DNA of 23,266 nucleotides. Source: Flavobacterium psychrophilum (GTDB lineage Bacteria > Bacteroidota > Bacteroidia > Flavobacteriales > Flavobacteriaceae). This document shows positions 6,701 through 15,852 of the stretch, one piece after another. The stretch covers positions 1 through 23,266 of the forward strand of contig CAMBHH010000032.1 in assembly GCA_945866505.1 (NCBI GenBank), written 5' to 3'. The notes beneath the pieces were generated by a model. It saw nothing but the letters and a program-made list of their open reading frames with translations. It made no database searches and was not told where the DNA came from. Every line of letters begins with the position of its first letter. The first letter of the stretch is position 1. Position numbers and translations under genes: made by a program.

Positions 6701-7435
6701 TTAAGTTCTCTGTCGCACCGCTTCATATAAAAAAGCACCACATGCCACGGAAACATTCAGAGATCCTATCGTTCCAAACATTGGTAATTTAGCTTTTTCA
6801 TCTACGATTTTAAGAACAGATGGATTGATTCCTCTATCTTCTGAACCCATAATGATAGCAACACCTTCTTTTAAATCGATGTCATAAATGTTTTGGTCTG
6901 TTTTTTCTGTGGCGGCAACCGTTTTTATACCTGAACCTTGCAAGTAAAAAATAGCATCTTTAATATGTTCTACTTTGCAAATGGGAACATTAAAAACAGC
7001 ACCTGCTGAAGTTTTAACCGTATCCCCATTTACAGGTGCAGAACCCGCTTTTTGAACAATAATTCCGTTTACACCAGTGCATTCAGCAGTTCTGATAATA
7101 GCACCAAAATTACGTGCATCAGATATTTGATCTAAAATTAAAAACAAAGGTACTTTTCCAGATTCAACGGTAGCATCTACTAAATGTTCTAAATCAATAA
7201 AACCTATTGGTGAAATGCTTGCTACTGCTCCTTGATGGTTATTTGGGGTTAATCGATTCAATTTTTCAACTGGAACATATGAGAAATTTACGTTGGCACG
7301 TTTCATCACTTTCATCAAGTCTTTCATTAACTCGCCAGATATTTCTTTCTGTATAAAGACTTTGTCGACTTCCTTTCCTGCTTGTATTGCCTCGATGATA
7401 GCTCGTATCCCAAAAATTAAATGTTCTTTTTCCAT
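6701..7435 (-). CDS. rlmB: 23S rRNA (guanosine-2'-O-)-methyltransferase RlmB (SpoU/TrmH family)
   Basis: A 244-residue SpoU-type methyltransferase with a short N-terminal substrate-binding domain (residues about 1-75, opening LIFGIRAIIEAI) and a C-terminal SPOUT knot domain. Motif 1 is LDQISDARNFGAIIRTAE (101-118), with the catalytic-type Asn109-Arg115 neighbourhood. Motif 2 is MGSEDRGI (196-203), and motif 3 is SLNVSVACG (225-233). RlmB transfers a methyl group from S-adenosylmethionine to the 2'-OH of G2251 (E. coli numbering) in the ribosomal P-loop. TrmH-like alternatives share the motifs, but length and N-terminal domain favour RlmB. Its -7 box ends just 4 bases before the ATG, so the message may have almost no leader. 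Confidence 0.9.
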   Translation of the reverse strand: MEKEHLIFGIRAIIEAIQAGKEVDKVFIQKEISGELMKDLMKVMKRANVNFSYVPVEKLNRLTPNNHQGAVASISPIGFIDLEHLVDATVESGKVPLFLILDQISDARNFGAIIRTAECTGVNGIIVQKAGSAPVNGDTVKTSAGAVFNVPICKVEHIKDAIFYLQGSGIKTVAATEKTDQNIYDIDLKEGVAIIMGSEDRGINPSVLKIVDEKAKLPMFGTIGSLNVSVACGAFLYEAVRQRT

Positions 7436-7439
7436 TTCG

Positions 7440-7447
7440 CAAAGATA
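7440..7447 (-). promoter_or_regulatory. Putative rlmB promoter, -7 box adjoining the start codon
   Basis: The minus strand reads TATCTTTG, a full TAnnTTTG match, then CGAA, then ATG (7435). With the usual 5-7 base distance to the transcript start, the mRNA would begin at or within a few bases of the start codon. The -33 element is poor (TTT). Confidence 0.5.
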
Positions 7448-7601
7448 GTTTATGTTTAAGAATAAAAGTAAGGATATTAAAAATTCTTGTTGCTATTAAA
7501 ATTGTTAATAAAAGATATTAAACGGAACACTTTCAAGCTTTAGATGATTATTTTCTTTGTTAAATGTACAGATTTTAAATATTTATTATGAAAAATTGAA
7601 T

Positions 7602-7609
7602 TATGTTTG
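7602..7609 (+). promoter_or_regulatory. Putative -7 box before the M36 peptidase gene
   Basis: TATGTTTG matches TAnnTTTG and overlaps an in-frame ATG at 7603. If it is used, transcription starts near 7615 and translation must begin at the ATG at 7621 or 7627. No good -33 element is seen. Confidence 0.3.
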
Positions 7610-7626
7610 TAAAAATATTTATGGAT

Positions 7627-10380
7627 ATGAAAAAGATTTTAATTTTAGTTGCTATACTGTTCTGTCTGAATGGCTTTTCTCAAACAAACAGCAAACAAAA
7701 AATTCAGTCTAGGCTGAATAAGGACCTAACTAAATTAGGTTTGTCAAGTGCAGATGTTTCTGATTGGATAGTGGAAAGCGAAGTATCTTCCGAAGGAACA
7801 AAAATCACTAATTACTACATCGTTCAAAGGTATAAAGGGATAGAGATTTTTAATGCTCAATCTAATGTATCAATGAAAGATGGAAATGTAATTGATATAG
7901 GCGATAATTTTGTGAAAAACATTGATAAGAAAATAAATGCATTAGCACCAAGTTTGTCTGTTCAAGAGGCTATAGCGAAGGCTTATTTTCAATTAGGAAT
8001 TTTTGTTTCGGCCAAATTTTCAACTGTTGAAACTATTGCTAAAAATTCATATAAGCTTAGTGATGGAATACAAGAAGATTTGATTACGGCAAAATTAGTA
8101 TATCAAACCACCAAGGATGATAAACTAAAATTAGCTTGGGCATTTCAGTTTTATTCCCCTGACGGTAAACATCTTTGGGATTTAAGAATTGACGCGCTGA
8201 ATGGTGTGATTTTAGAAAAAAATGATTTGGTAATTAGATGTAGCACAGGTAAAAAACATTCTTATAATTATCCATCTAATTATCCTTTTAACTTTACAGG
8301 AAAAAGTTATGAAAGCGCAAAAGTATTTTCGGCTCAAGCGGCAGCGGGCTCGTACAGAGTCATTCCTTACAATTATGAAAGTCCAAACCATAGTCCATTT
8401 CAATTAATATCTGCTCCAAGCAATGCGACGGCATCTCCTAATGGTTGGCATAATACTAATGCAGCAATTGGAGGAACAACGGCTGCTAATATTTTCACGA
8501 GCAGTTTTGGTAATAATGTTTTAGCCCAAGAAGACGCAGATGGTAATGACGGTAACGGAATAAGGGCAGAGGGAGGAGCTTCTCTTAAGTTTGATTTTCC
8601 TTATGGAGGGCAAACTCTGCAGCCAACCGCTTATACTTCAGCAGCAACAACCAATTTGTTTTATATGTGTAATATTATGCACGATGTTTGGTATCAATAC
8701 GGTTTTAATGAAGCTGCTGGAAATTTTCAAAGGGTAAACTACGGAAAAGGTGGCGATGTAACCACATCTGGCGATTATCTAAAAGCAGATTCGCAAGATG
8801 GCTATTCACAAACAGATGCAACACTTAATAACGCTAATTTTTCTACGCCAGTTGATGGAATTATTCCGCGTTTACAAATGTATTTATGGACTGCAGGCGC
8901 ACCACCCACCGAATTCATAAATGTAAATTCTCCTTCCGCTATTGCTGGGCCTAAAGTGGCAACTTCAAATGTTTTTGAAGGTACAGATAGAATAGCTATC
9001 CCATCTGCTCCCAATGGAATTACTTCTAATCTTGTTTTATACAAAAATAATCCAACGCCACCTGGACACTTCTCAGCTTGTCAAGCTCCAACTAATGCGG
9101 CTGCTTTAGCAGGAAAAATTGCATTAATAAAAAGAGGGGGATGCTTTTTTAATTTAAAAGTAAAAAATGCCCAAGATGCCGGTGCAATAGGAGTAATAAT
9201 GATGGATAGTATCCCTAACAATCCTAGCAGACTTTCTATGAGTTCAACAGGAATTCTGGGAATAAAAATCCCTGCTGTTTTTGTAACAAAAGAAATAGGT
9301 GATTCTTTTATCGCTGAAATGGCAAATGGTCCTGTAAATGTAAAGCTTGAAATACCAGCAGGTTTGTATTTATATGCTGATGGAGATTTTGATAATGGTA
9401 TAATTGCCCATGAGTATGGACATGGCATTTCGACTAGATTGACTGGAGGTAGAAAAAATTCAAGTTGTTTAACTGCTCCAGAACAAATGGGTGAAGGATG
9501 GTCCGATTGGATGGCATTGATGATGCAATTAAAATCAGGAGATGTTGGAGAGACTGCAAAAGGTATCGGTACTTATGCAATAAATGAAGCTACGACAGGC
9601 GGAGGAATTAGGAATTTTCCGTACTCAACAAATATGGAAATTAATCCCTTGACTTTTGCAGATACCAATGGTAAAACATTTATGTATACTGATCCAGATA
9701 CATCAGTGGAATCTGAAGTGGTAAGCGTTCACGATGTTGGAGAGGTCTGGGCCGCTGCACTTTGGGATTTGACTTGGGCTTATATTGGTAAATATGGATT
9801 TAGCCCCAATATTTATTCAGGTACGGCAGGCAATAACAAAGTAATGCGTTTAGTTTTAGACGCTATGAAGTCGCAACCCTGTAATCCTTCTTTTATTCAA
9901 GCCAGAAATGCAATTATTTCAGCAGACCAAGCCACAACTGGAGGTCAGGATTATTGTTTAATTTGGAAAGTTTTTGCTAGACGAGGATTAGGTGTCAACG
10001 CTTCATCTGGTAAGAATTCAGGAGACAGAACCAACATTGCCGCTATTAACGATCAAGTCGAGGATTTTACTGAGCCGGCAGCTATTTCTAATTGTACATT
10101 GGCAGTAAATAAATATCTTAATAGTGATAAGATTGGTATTTATCCAAATCCATCTCCTAAAGGTTTAGTTTATATACATACTAATGATTTTATAGGTAAA
10201 TTGAATATACAGCTTGTAGATTTAACGGGTAGAATTGTTTACCAATCAGTTGATGTGGAGTTTAACTCAGATTCTTCTTTTCAGAAGTCAATTAACTTAA
10301 ACCACCTTCAAAAAGGCGTGTATATTATAAAGGTAAGTAATCAGGAAATCAATTTTACTGAAAAATTATTTATTAATTAG
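7627..10380 (+). CDS. Secreted M36 (fungalysin) zinc metallopeptidase with PA domain and T9SS sorting domain
   Basis: A 917-residue protein from the ATG at 7627, where MKKILILVAILFCLNGFSQ is a clean signal peptide; upstream ATGs at 7603 and 7621 add only a non-signal extension. An FTP-type propeptide covers about residues 20-200. The M36 catalytic domain follows, with the zinc motif HEYGH (His595, Glu596, His599) and the third ligand Glu623 in MGEGWSDW. A PA domain (about 445-580, with KIALIKRGGCFFNLKVKNAQDAGAIGVI) is inserted before the zinc motif. The last 80 residues (IGIYPNPSPKGLVYI...GVYIIKV...KLFIN) form a type A T9SS C-terminal sorting domain. The enzyme should be exported by Sec, passed through the T9SS and released or anchored outside. 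It converges with a SusCD operon across 759 bases. Confidence 0.93.
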   Translation: MKKILILVAILFCLNGFSQTNSKQKIQSRLNKDLTKLGLSSADVSDWIVESEVSSEGTKITNYYIVQRYKGIEIFNAQSNVSMKDGNVIDIGDNFVKNIDKKINALAPSLSVQEAIAKAYFQLGIFVSAKFSTVETIAKNSYKLSDGIQEDLITAKLVYQTTKDDKLKLAWAFQFYSPDGKHLWDLRIDALNGVILEKNDLVIRCSTGKKHSYNYPSNYPFNFTGKSYESAKVFSAQAAAGSYRVIPYNYESPNHSPFQLISAPSNATASPNGWHNTNAAIGGTTAANIFTSSFGNNVLAQEDADGNDGNGIRAEGGASLKFDFPYGGQTLQPTAYTSAATTNLFYMCNIMHDVWYQYGFNEAAGNFQRVNYGKGGDVTTSGDYLKADSQDGYSQTDATLNNANFSTPVDGIIPRLQMYLWTAGAPPTEFINVNSPSAIAGPKVATSNVFEGTDRIAIPSAPNGITSNLVLYKNNPTPPGHFSACQAPTNAAALAGKIALIKRGGCFFNLKVKNAQDAGAIGVIMMDSIPNNPSRLSMSSTGILGIKIPAVFVTKEIGDSFIAEMANGPVNVKLEIPAGLYLYADGDFDNGIIAHEYGHGISTRLTGGRKNSSCLTAPEQMGEGWSDWMALMMQLKSGDVGETAKGIGTYAINEATTGGGIRNFPYSTNMEINPLTFADTNGKTFMYTDPDTSVESEVVSVHDVGEVWAAALWDLTWAYIGKYGFSPNIYSGTAGNNKVMRLVLDAMKSQPCNPSFIQARNAIISADQATTGGQDYCLIWKVFARRGLGVNASSGKNSGDRTNIAAINDQVEDFTEPAAISNCTLAVNKYLNSDKIGIYPNPSPKGLVYIHTNDFIGKLNIQLVDLTGRIVYQSVDVEFNSDSSFQKSINLNHLQKGVYIIKVSNQEINFTEKLFIN

Positions 10381-10412
10381 AGTATCAAATGCAACCATAA
10401 TTTCAAGTTAAG

Positions 10413-10431
10413 AACAAATATAGAATTTGTT
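10413..10431 (+). terminator. Weak hairpin after the M36 peptidase gene
   Basis: AACAAAT and ATTTGTT form a 7-bp stem with a 5-base loop, followed by an AT-rich stretch with eight Ts shortly after. The stem has little GC, so this is weaker than the hairpin at 10505-10537. Confidence 0.4.
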
Positions 10432-10504
10432 TTATATATTTTTTTTAGCTTAAGTTCTAATTTACTTTCTTTCTTTTAATGATATTGTAGTAATACATAA
10501 AATT

Positions 10505-10544
10505 TGGATAAAATAGGAAAAAATTCTATTTTATCCATTTTTTT
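10505..10544 (+). terminator. Rho-independent-type terminator
   Basis: TGGATAAAATAG (10505-10516) pairs perfectly with CTATTTTATCCA (10526-10537) across a 9-base loop, and seven Ts follow. It lies 125 bases beyond the M36 stop and most likely ends that transcript. Confidence 0.65.
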
Positions 10545-11093
10545 GTTGTTAGCACAATCTTTAATCATTAATGTTCCTTTATACGATGTTCTTTTCTTTC
10601 TGATTGCGATTGGTTGTACACCAGGTATAATAGTGTGAATTTGTATGTGTTATATTGTAGTGAAGAAATAAAAAGCTATACTAGCTCTTTTCTTAATTTT
10701 TTATTGCAAAATGTTGTATGCTCTTTAGGTCTTTTATTTTCTTATATTCTTATTTCCTTCACTTACTGTAAAGCGCCGCTTTGTCAGGTCCAAACTGTTG
10801 GTAGAAGCAAAATTAAATCGGGTTGCCAAAAGTAAATCATAACAGATAGAACATAATGAACGACTACTTCTTCAAAAATCTAACCTGTGACCATTTTATT
10901 AGTATTTTCTAACGCAATTGTATCGCAAACAGAGTTGGTTTGAGTCCTAGCGCAACGGCAGTTGAACCATAAGTCATATGTTTAATCTGCATAGTAAACG
11001 TGGCGTTGTGCAACCGGTTTAAAAGTATCAACATAAAGAGTTTTTGCTCCTTTTTTTAATTGCCAGTACACACTTGAATTTACTTTAAATAAA
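10545..11093. other. Non-coding stretch with possible gene remnants
   Basis: No gene I can support lies here. A 73-codon + strand frame at 10614-10835 has no family resemblance and no ribosome site, and I do not call it. On the minus strand, an open frame of about 35 codons from about 11090 down to 10984 reads ...YWQLKKGAKTLYVDTFKPVA... and ends VYYAD-stop. A second frame beginning at 10992 reads MQIKHMTYGSTAVALGLKP... for 27 codons. Both look more protein-like than random AT-rich sequence and may be fragments of a decayed gene, but I recognise no family. A small palindrome AGCTATACTAGCT lies at 10674-10686. Confidence 0.4.
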
Positions 11094-11120
11094 AAAACCA
11101 CCAGGTTAGCTGGTGGTTTT
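11094..11120 (-). terminator. Terminator of SusCD operon 1
   Basis: A perfect 11-bp stem (AAAACCACCAG/CTGGTGGTTTT) with a 5-base loop. On the minus strand it lies 20 bases after the susD stop, and the U tract runs into the stem's own 3' arm (seven Ts). Confidence 0.9.
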
Positions 11121-11139
11121 AATATAGTTTTAAAGGAAA

Positions 11140-12579
11140 CTAGAATTTATCCCAGAAAACTTTTGTTGTTTGTTTGTCACCACCTATAGCAGCAGATGCA
11201 GCAGTATAGTTGGCTTTGTTCAAATTTTGTTCGTTAATTGGATAGGTATATCTTGTAGGAACTGGTAAGTCAGAAACTGCTGGCAAATTAAATCCAGGAA
11301 TATCATAGGTTCTCCAAGCGGTCCACGCTTCATAACCTCTATTATACATAGCTAACCAAAGTTGAGTTCCAATTTTCACTTTCCAATTACCAGGTGCAGT
11401 TGCATAATTTACTTTCGGATTAGCTAAGTAAACAGCAACATCAGTAGCACCCCAATAATCAAAGGATGCAGTAATACCATTATTGTAAAAGGTTGCGGCG
11501 TTAGCAGGAGTTCCAGAAATTGAACGCTCTGCAGCATCTGCTAGGTAAAAGCAAACTTCTGAATAATCCATTAATGAAGCGGGATTTGTAGGGTCTATTA
11601 CTCTGCTACTTACATGAGTATAAGCTGTAAAACTATTGTTATCACCGTAAGGCCCGCCTTTAAATACTCCAGCTCCCAAATTTTCGTCGAAATAGGCTGT
11701 TCTTCTAGGATCACTAAGTTCATTCATTTTGTCAACTAATGTATTAGCTACAACAAAATCTGATCTTCCAGATTGCACTAAATCAACCCATACTGGATTA
11801 GTATTAGGTGTTGAACCTGAATAAACTAATGCAGCGTTGTCTTCATTAGAAGTAAATACACCTCCACTTACCGCTGCTTTAATTGCAGCTGTAGATTTAG
11901 CAGTCAAAGTAGGAACGTCTGCAACTCTTAAGCCCATTCTTAGCAATAAAGAGTTACCAAATTTTTTCCATTTCATTGCATCTCCTGCATAAATATTATC
12001 TGCGGCGCCAAAACCGTTATCGGTTACATTCGGAATCGCTGCTGTTAAGCGCGAAAGCAAATCGCCATAGATAGTTGCTGCGTCGTCATAAACCGGCAAA
12101 ACAAATTGTCCTGCATTTAACGCTTGACTGTAAGGAATGTTTCCATAAGTCTCTACCATTTGAGCCCAAGTGTAAACAGCTAATATCTCAATTTGAGCAT
12201 TTTTAGTTTTTTTGGTTTCTGCTGATAAAGATGCATCAGCATTCGTATTGGTTTTTGCCGTAGTTAAATCCAACAAAACATCTCTGTATATTTCAGACCA
12301 GTGGTTTTGTGGAATATTACGTGTGTTGAAATCGTAATTGGCTTCATCAACGTAAGTCGTTTCGGTCCAATGTTGGCCTAACATTCTATAAACGTTTAGG
12401 TTAACATTTGTACTAGTCATTTGATCAAACAAACTCTTGGTGGCACTATTGAATAAAAATTCAGCGCTAACCTGGGTAGGGCTCTTTGGATCTCTATTTT
12501 TTTCTTCATATTGGTCATCAGATTGACATGATACCAATAGAGTGAAAATAGTTAAAGTTGTTAATATTACTTTTTTCAT
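11140..12579 (-). CDS. SusD-like surface lipoprotein (SusD-like_2 type)
   Basis: A 479-residue lipoprotein. The signal peptide ends in the lipobox LLVSC, with Cys18 as the likely lipid-bearing residue, followed by an acidic stretch (QSDDQYEEKNRDP) typical of surface-exported lipoproteins. The NRDPKSPTQV start and the helical TPR-like body (AVYTWAQMVETYGNIPYSQA; WKKFGNSLLLRMGLRVADV) match the SusD-like_2 subgroup rather than classic RagB/SusD. The C-terminal part (LWLAMYNRGYEAWTAWRTY...PTRYTYPINEQNLN) is the conserved end of that subgroup. It forms the substrate-binding lid on its SusC partner, encoded 12 bases upstream in the same operon. The ligand is unknown; this subgroup is not confined to glycan systems. 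Confidence 0.93.
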   Translation of the reverse strand: MKKVILTTLTIFTLLVSCQSDDQYEEKNRDPKSPTQVSAEFLFNSATKSLFDQMTSTNVNLNVYRMLGQHWTETTYVDEANYDFNTRNIPQNHWSEIYRDVLLDLTTAKTNTNADASLSAETKKTKNAQIEILAVYTWAQMVETYGNIPYSQALNAGQFVLPVYDDAATIYGDLLSRLTAAIPNVTDNGFGAADNIYAGDAMKWKKFGNSLLLRMGLRVADVPTLTAKSTAAIKAAVSGGVFTSNEDNAALVYSGSTPNTNPVWVDLVQSGRSDFVVANTLVDKMNELSDPRRTAYFDENLGAGVFKGGPYGDNNSFTAYTHVSSRVIDPTNPASLMDYSEVCFYLADAAERSISGTPANAATFYNNGITASFDYWGATDVAVYLANPKVNYATAPGNWKVKIGTQLWLAMYNRGYEAWTAWRTYDIPGFNLPAVSDLPVPTRYTYPINEQNLNKANYTAASAAIGGDKQTTKVFWDKF

Positions 12580-12591
12580 GATATTTTTTTT

Positions 12592-15500
12592 TTAAAACTG
12601 TAGTTTAAGACTCATTCCAATTTCTCGTATTGAAGGATAAGCACCTGATTGGTAACCTTGAACATTTCCTGAGCTTAATCCAGCTTCTGGATCGGCATAA
12701 GGAGTGCTTTTATCAATAATCCATAAATTTCTTCCAATCAATGATAAACCAACATTCGTGAAAGGTGTTTTTTCGATTGTTTTAGGATTAAAATTATAGG
12801 TGATATTGGCTTCGCGCAATTTGATATAACCTGCATCATAAACGTGAAGTTTATTAGGTGCTCTTGCATAACCCCAAGCTGTTGTATAAACACTTCCATT
12901 GGCTCTCACTTGATTTGGTGTTCCATCTGGAGCTACACCATCAACAATAAATCCACCACTATTAGCTCCATAATTTCCTGGCGTTCCAACGATTGGGTTT
13001 CTTACAGGATTACCTAGATCATTATCAGCAGCTGAGAAATCATACATACCAGTAGCGTAACCGTACCAAGTATCAAGAGAGAATACATCTCCACCTTTTT
13101 GCATATCAATTAAAAAGCTTAAATTAACATTTTTGTATGTGAAGCTGTTGTTAAGACCTGCTTTCCAATCTGGATTGATATCACCAATAACGATGTTACT
13201 TGCAGCCGTTCTTTGATAAGTACCAATTCTTGATGCGCTTCCTGTTTGGTTAACAATTGGTTGACCATTGGCAGCATAAATGAAATCACTACCTCTAATA
13301 GTACCATATGGTTGTCCTGGAGTTGCATTGATAGAAACACCACCTTGTAAAGACGCTAATTGTAAGTTTTCGATACCATTTAGTAATTCTACAACTAAGC
13401 TCTTATTTTGAGACCAGTTAAGATTTAAGTCCCATTTGAAGTCTTTCGATTTCAATGGTGTAGCATTAAACTGTACTTCTATACCTTCATTTTGAATGGT
13501 TCCAGCATTTAATACCGCTGAAGTATATCCAGTTGCAGTTGATAGTGGAATAGGAGTAATTTGATTGATGTTTAAATCATGATAGTAAGATACATCAAAA
13601 CCTAGTCGTTTGTTTAGAAATGCCATTTCTATACCAAATTCATAACTCTCTTGTTCTTCTGGTAAAAGGTTTAGGTTTTTTTGGGAAGCAGGATTTGATG
13701 CAATACCAGTTCCATTAAAAGGAGTTCCAATACCAAAGGTGTTAAAAACATTGTATGGAGCTGTATCATTTCCAACTTGTGCATAATTTCCTCTTAATTT
13801 TCCAAATGATAACCATTTTGCATCTATAAATTGAGAGAAAACTAAACTTCCAGAAACAGAGAAATAATCGTATCTGTTATTTGCTTTAGGTAAATTGGAT
13901 GAACGATCTGTTCTATAAGTACCCTCTAAATAGGCAAAACTGTCATAACCTAAACTTGCTCTTATATATTGACCATCAACCATACTGTTCGCAGAGTATT
14001 CATTTGGGGCGTTAATAGGGCCGACACTGTTTGAAAGCGAATAAAGTCGAGCTTTATTAATACCTCCATTGGTAGATGCAAAAATACTGCTGTTTACATT
14101 ATTTCTTAAGTTATAACCAATATTACCTTCTAAATTTAATTTTTCGGTTAAATTTTTATTAAAATTCAACATCAAGTCATAATTATATTCAGCTACATTG
14201 TTATTATATCTTGTATATTTAGAAACATCAGAACTTCCTACATTGATTCTTTCTTCTTGCAATTCGCTGTAAGTATCAAATGCAAATCTACCCATAACAG
14301 TTAACCAACTTGTCAATTTGTCTTCTAAGACAGCATTACCAAAGTATCTTGATCTTGTATCTGTTTCGTAGTTTTCGTAAAACGTCCAATATGGATTATC
14401 AGAGTAAATAGGTCGCAAGTTATCTATACTGTTAGGGTTCCAGGTAATGTTTTCCTTAGTTAGCATATAAGCCTCTTCTTGCTCTTTGAAATCAACGTTC
14501 ATTTGATTCCATTGTCTGAATTGCTGCATTACGTTTTGAGCAGAATAACCAGTTCCGTTTCTGCCTTTTCCATCATTTTTGGTAAAATTTAAACTTGCAG
14601 AAGCTTTAACTCGATCAGATAAGTTATGGCTTGCTGAGAAATTTATAGTATTTCTCTTAAGGCTACTATTTGGCAAGTTACCTTCTTGGTTCAGGTTAGT
14701 GTAACCTAATTTGAAAGAACTTTTATCAGTACCTCCGTCTAAGGTAAAAGTGTTTATTGCAGTAGTTGCTGTACCCCAAACATAATTAGGAGTGTTTTTA
14801 CCCGCGACCCATGGAGTTGCTTTTCCGTAAGTTGCTGGTAATTGAGGGTAAATAGAATTCCATTGGTAAACCAATAAGTTTGGATCAAAAGCAGCTCCAT
14901 AAGAAGCATCTTCAGTGAAAGGAGTAGTTAAGTCATCGATACCATCTCCATTAACATCTGATAAAAGAAAGTAACCATCAGCTGAGTCATAATAAGGACC
15001 ATATCCAGCTCCGTACTTGTTTTGATACTTAGGCAAAGTTGCTGTGTCGGCTGTTCCAGCAGTAAAGCTAGAACTGAATGTAACTCCGATTCCTTTTTGA
15101 CTCTTTCCTTTTTTTGTAGTAATCATTATCACACCATTAGATGCTCTAGATCCATAAAGTGCGGTCGCTGCCGCACCTTTCAAAACATTGATGGATTCAA
15201 TGTTGTCAGGGTTAATATCTGAAGCTGCATTACCGTAGTCATAACCACCTCGACCAGTTACTTGATCTGATGAGTTCGTATTACTATTGTCAATCGGCAC
15301 ACCATCAACAACAAATAGCGCTTGGTTGTTTTGAGTAATAGAGTTGTTCCCTCTAATAATAACCTGAGTAGAACCACCTAATGTACCAGACGATTTAATA
15401 TCCAAACCTGCAATTTTTCCTGAAAGGGAGTTTACAAAATTTGAGCTTTTTACATTAGATACAGCTTCTCCTTTAACCTCTTGTGTGGCATAACCTAGAG

Positions 15501-15852
15501 ATTTTTTCTCTCTTTTGATGCCTAAAGCAGTTGTTACTACAACTTCGCTTAATTCTTGAGCATCCGAATCAAGCTTTACTTTCAAAGACGTAGAACTTGC
15601 TTTAACCTCTTGGGATTTCATCCCAATAAAGCTAAATACCAAGACTTGGCTTGAAGTTGCTTTGATAGAGAATTTTCCATCAAAATCTGTTTGTGCTCCA
15701 GATTTAGTTCCTTTAACTAATACACTTACACCTGGTAACGGCATACCTGCATTATCAGAAACAACACCCGAAACAACTCTTTCTTGCGCAAAAGTAATTT
15801 GCGCTACAAGTACTAACAATAGTACTAAGAATCCATTGAACTTTAGTTTCAT
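12592..15852 (-). CDS. SusC/RagA family TonB-linked outer-membrane transporter
   Basis: A 1086-residue protein. A signal peptide (cleavage near FAQ-ER, residue 22-23) is followed by a carboxypeptidase-regulatory-like domain (about 24-108; VSGVVSDNAGMPLPGVSVLVKG), then a TonB plug domain (about 108-245) with the SusC signature GAAATALYGSRASNGVIMITTKKG. A long beta-barrel of about 22 strands ends in LKLQF with a terminal Phe. There is no N-terminal STN signalling domain, so direct anti-sigma signalling is unlikely. It should import a ligand caught by the adjacent SusD, powered by TonB-ExbBD. Its first 70 residues and its leader are nearly the same as those of the second SusC (17913-21023), while the barrels have diverged. 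Confidence 0.96.
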   Translation of the reverse strand: MKLKFNGFLVLLLVLVAQITFAQERVVSGVVSDNAGMPLPGVSVLVKGTKSGAQTDFDGKFSIKATSSQVLVFSFIGMKSQEVKASSTSLKVKLDSDAQELSEVVVTTALGIKREKKSLGYATQEVKGEAVSNVKSSNFVNSLSGKIAGLDIKSSGTLGGSTQVIIRGNNSITQNNQALFVVDGVPIDNSNTNSSDQVTGRGGYDYGNAASDINPDNIESINVLKGAAATALYGSRASNGVIMITTKKGKSQKGIGVTFSSSFTAGTADTATLPKYQNKYGAGYGPYYDSADGYFLLSDVNGDGIDDLTTPFTEDASYGAAFDPNLLVYQWNSIYPQLPATYGKATPWVAGKNTPNYVWGTATTAINTFTLDGGTDKSSFKLGYTNLNQEGNLPNSSLKRNTINFSASHNLSDRVKASASLNFTKNDGKGRNGTGYSAQNVMQQFRQWNQMNVDFKEQEEAYMLTKENITWNPNSIDNLRPIYSDNPYWTFYENYETDTRSRYFGNAVLEDKLTSWLTVMGRFAFDTYSELQEERINVGSSDVSKYTRYNNNVAEYNYDLMLNFNKNLTEKLNLEGNIGYNLRNNVNSSIFASTNGGINKARLYSLSNSVGPINAPNEYSANSMVDGQYIRASLGYDSFAYLEGTYRTDRSSNLPKANNRYDYFSVSGSLVFSQFIDAKWLSFGKLRGNYAQVGNDTAPYNVFNTFGIGTPFNGTGIASNPASQKNLNLLPEEQESYEFGIEMAFLNKRLGFDVSYYHDLNINQITPIPLSTATGYTSAVLNAGTIQNEGIEVQFNATPLKSKDFKWDLNLNWSQNKSLVVELLNGIENLQLASLQGGVSINATPGQPYGTIRGSDFIYAANGQPIVNQTGSASRIGTYQRTAASNIVIGDINPDWKAGLNNSFTYKNVNLSFLIDMQKGGDVFSLDTWYGYATGMYDFSAADNDLGNPVRNPIVGTPGNYGANSGGFIVDGVAPDGTPNQVRANGSVYTTAWGYARAPNKLHVYDAGYIKLREANITYNFNPKTIEKTPFTNVGLSLIGRNLWIIDKSTPYADPEAGLSSGNVQGYQSGAYPSIREIGMSLKLQF

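Noticed and set aside
10614..10835. A 73-codon + strand open frame as a gene
   Set aside because: No recognisable domain, a composition typical of AT-rich non-coding DNA, no ribosome site or promoter box, and it lies beyond a terminator.
13119..13343. A minus-strand open frame inside susC 1, and similar frames inside susC, rarA, radC and the M36 gene
   Set aside because: They overlap strongly supported genes in other frames and show no independent family resemblance.
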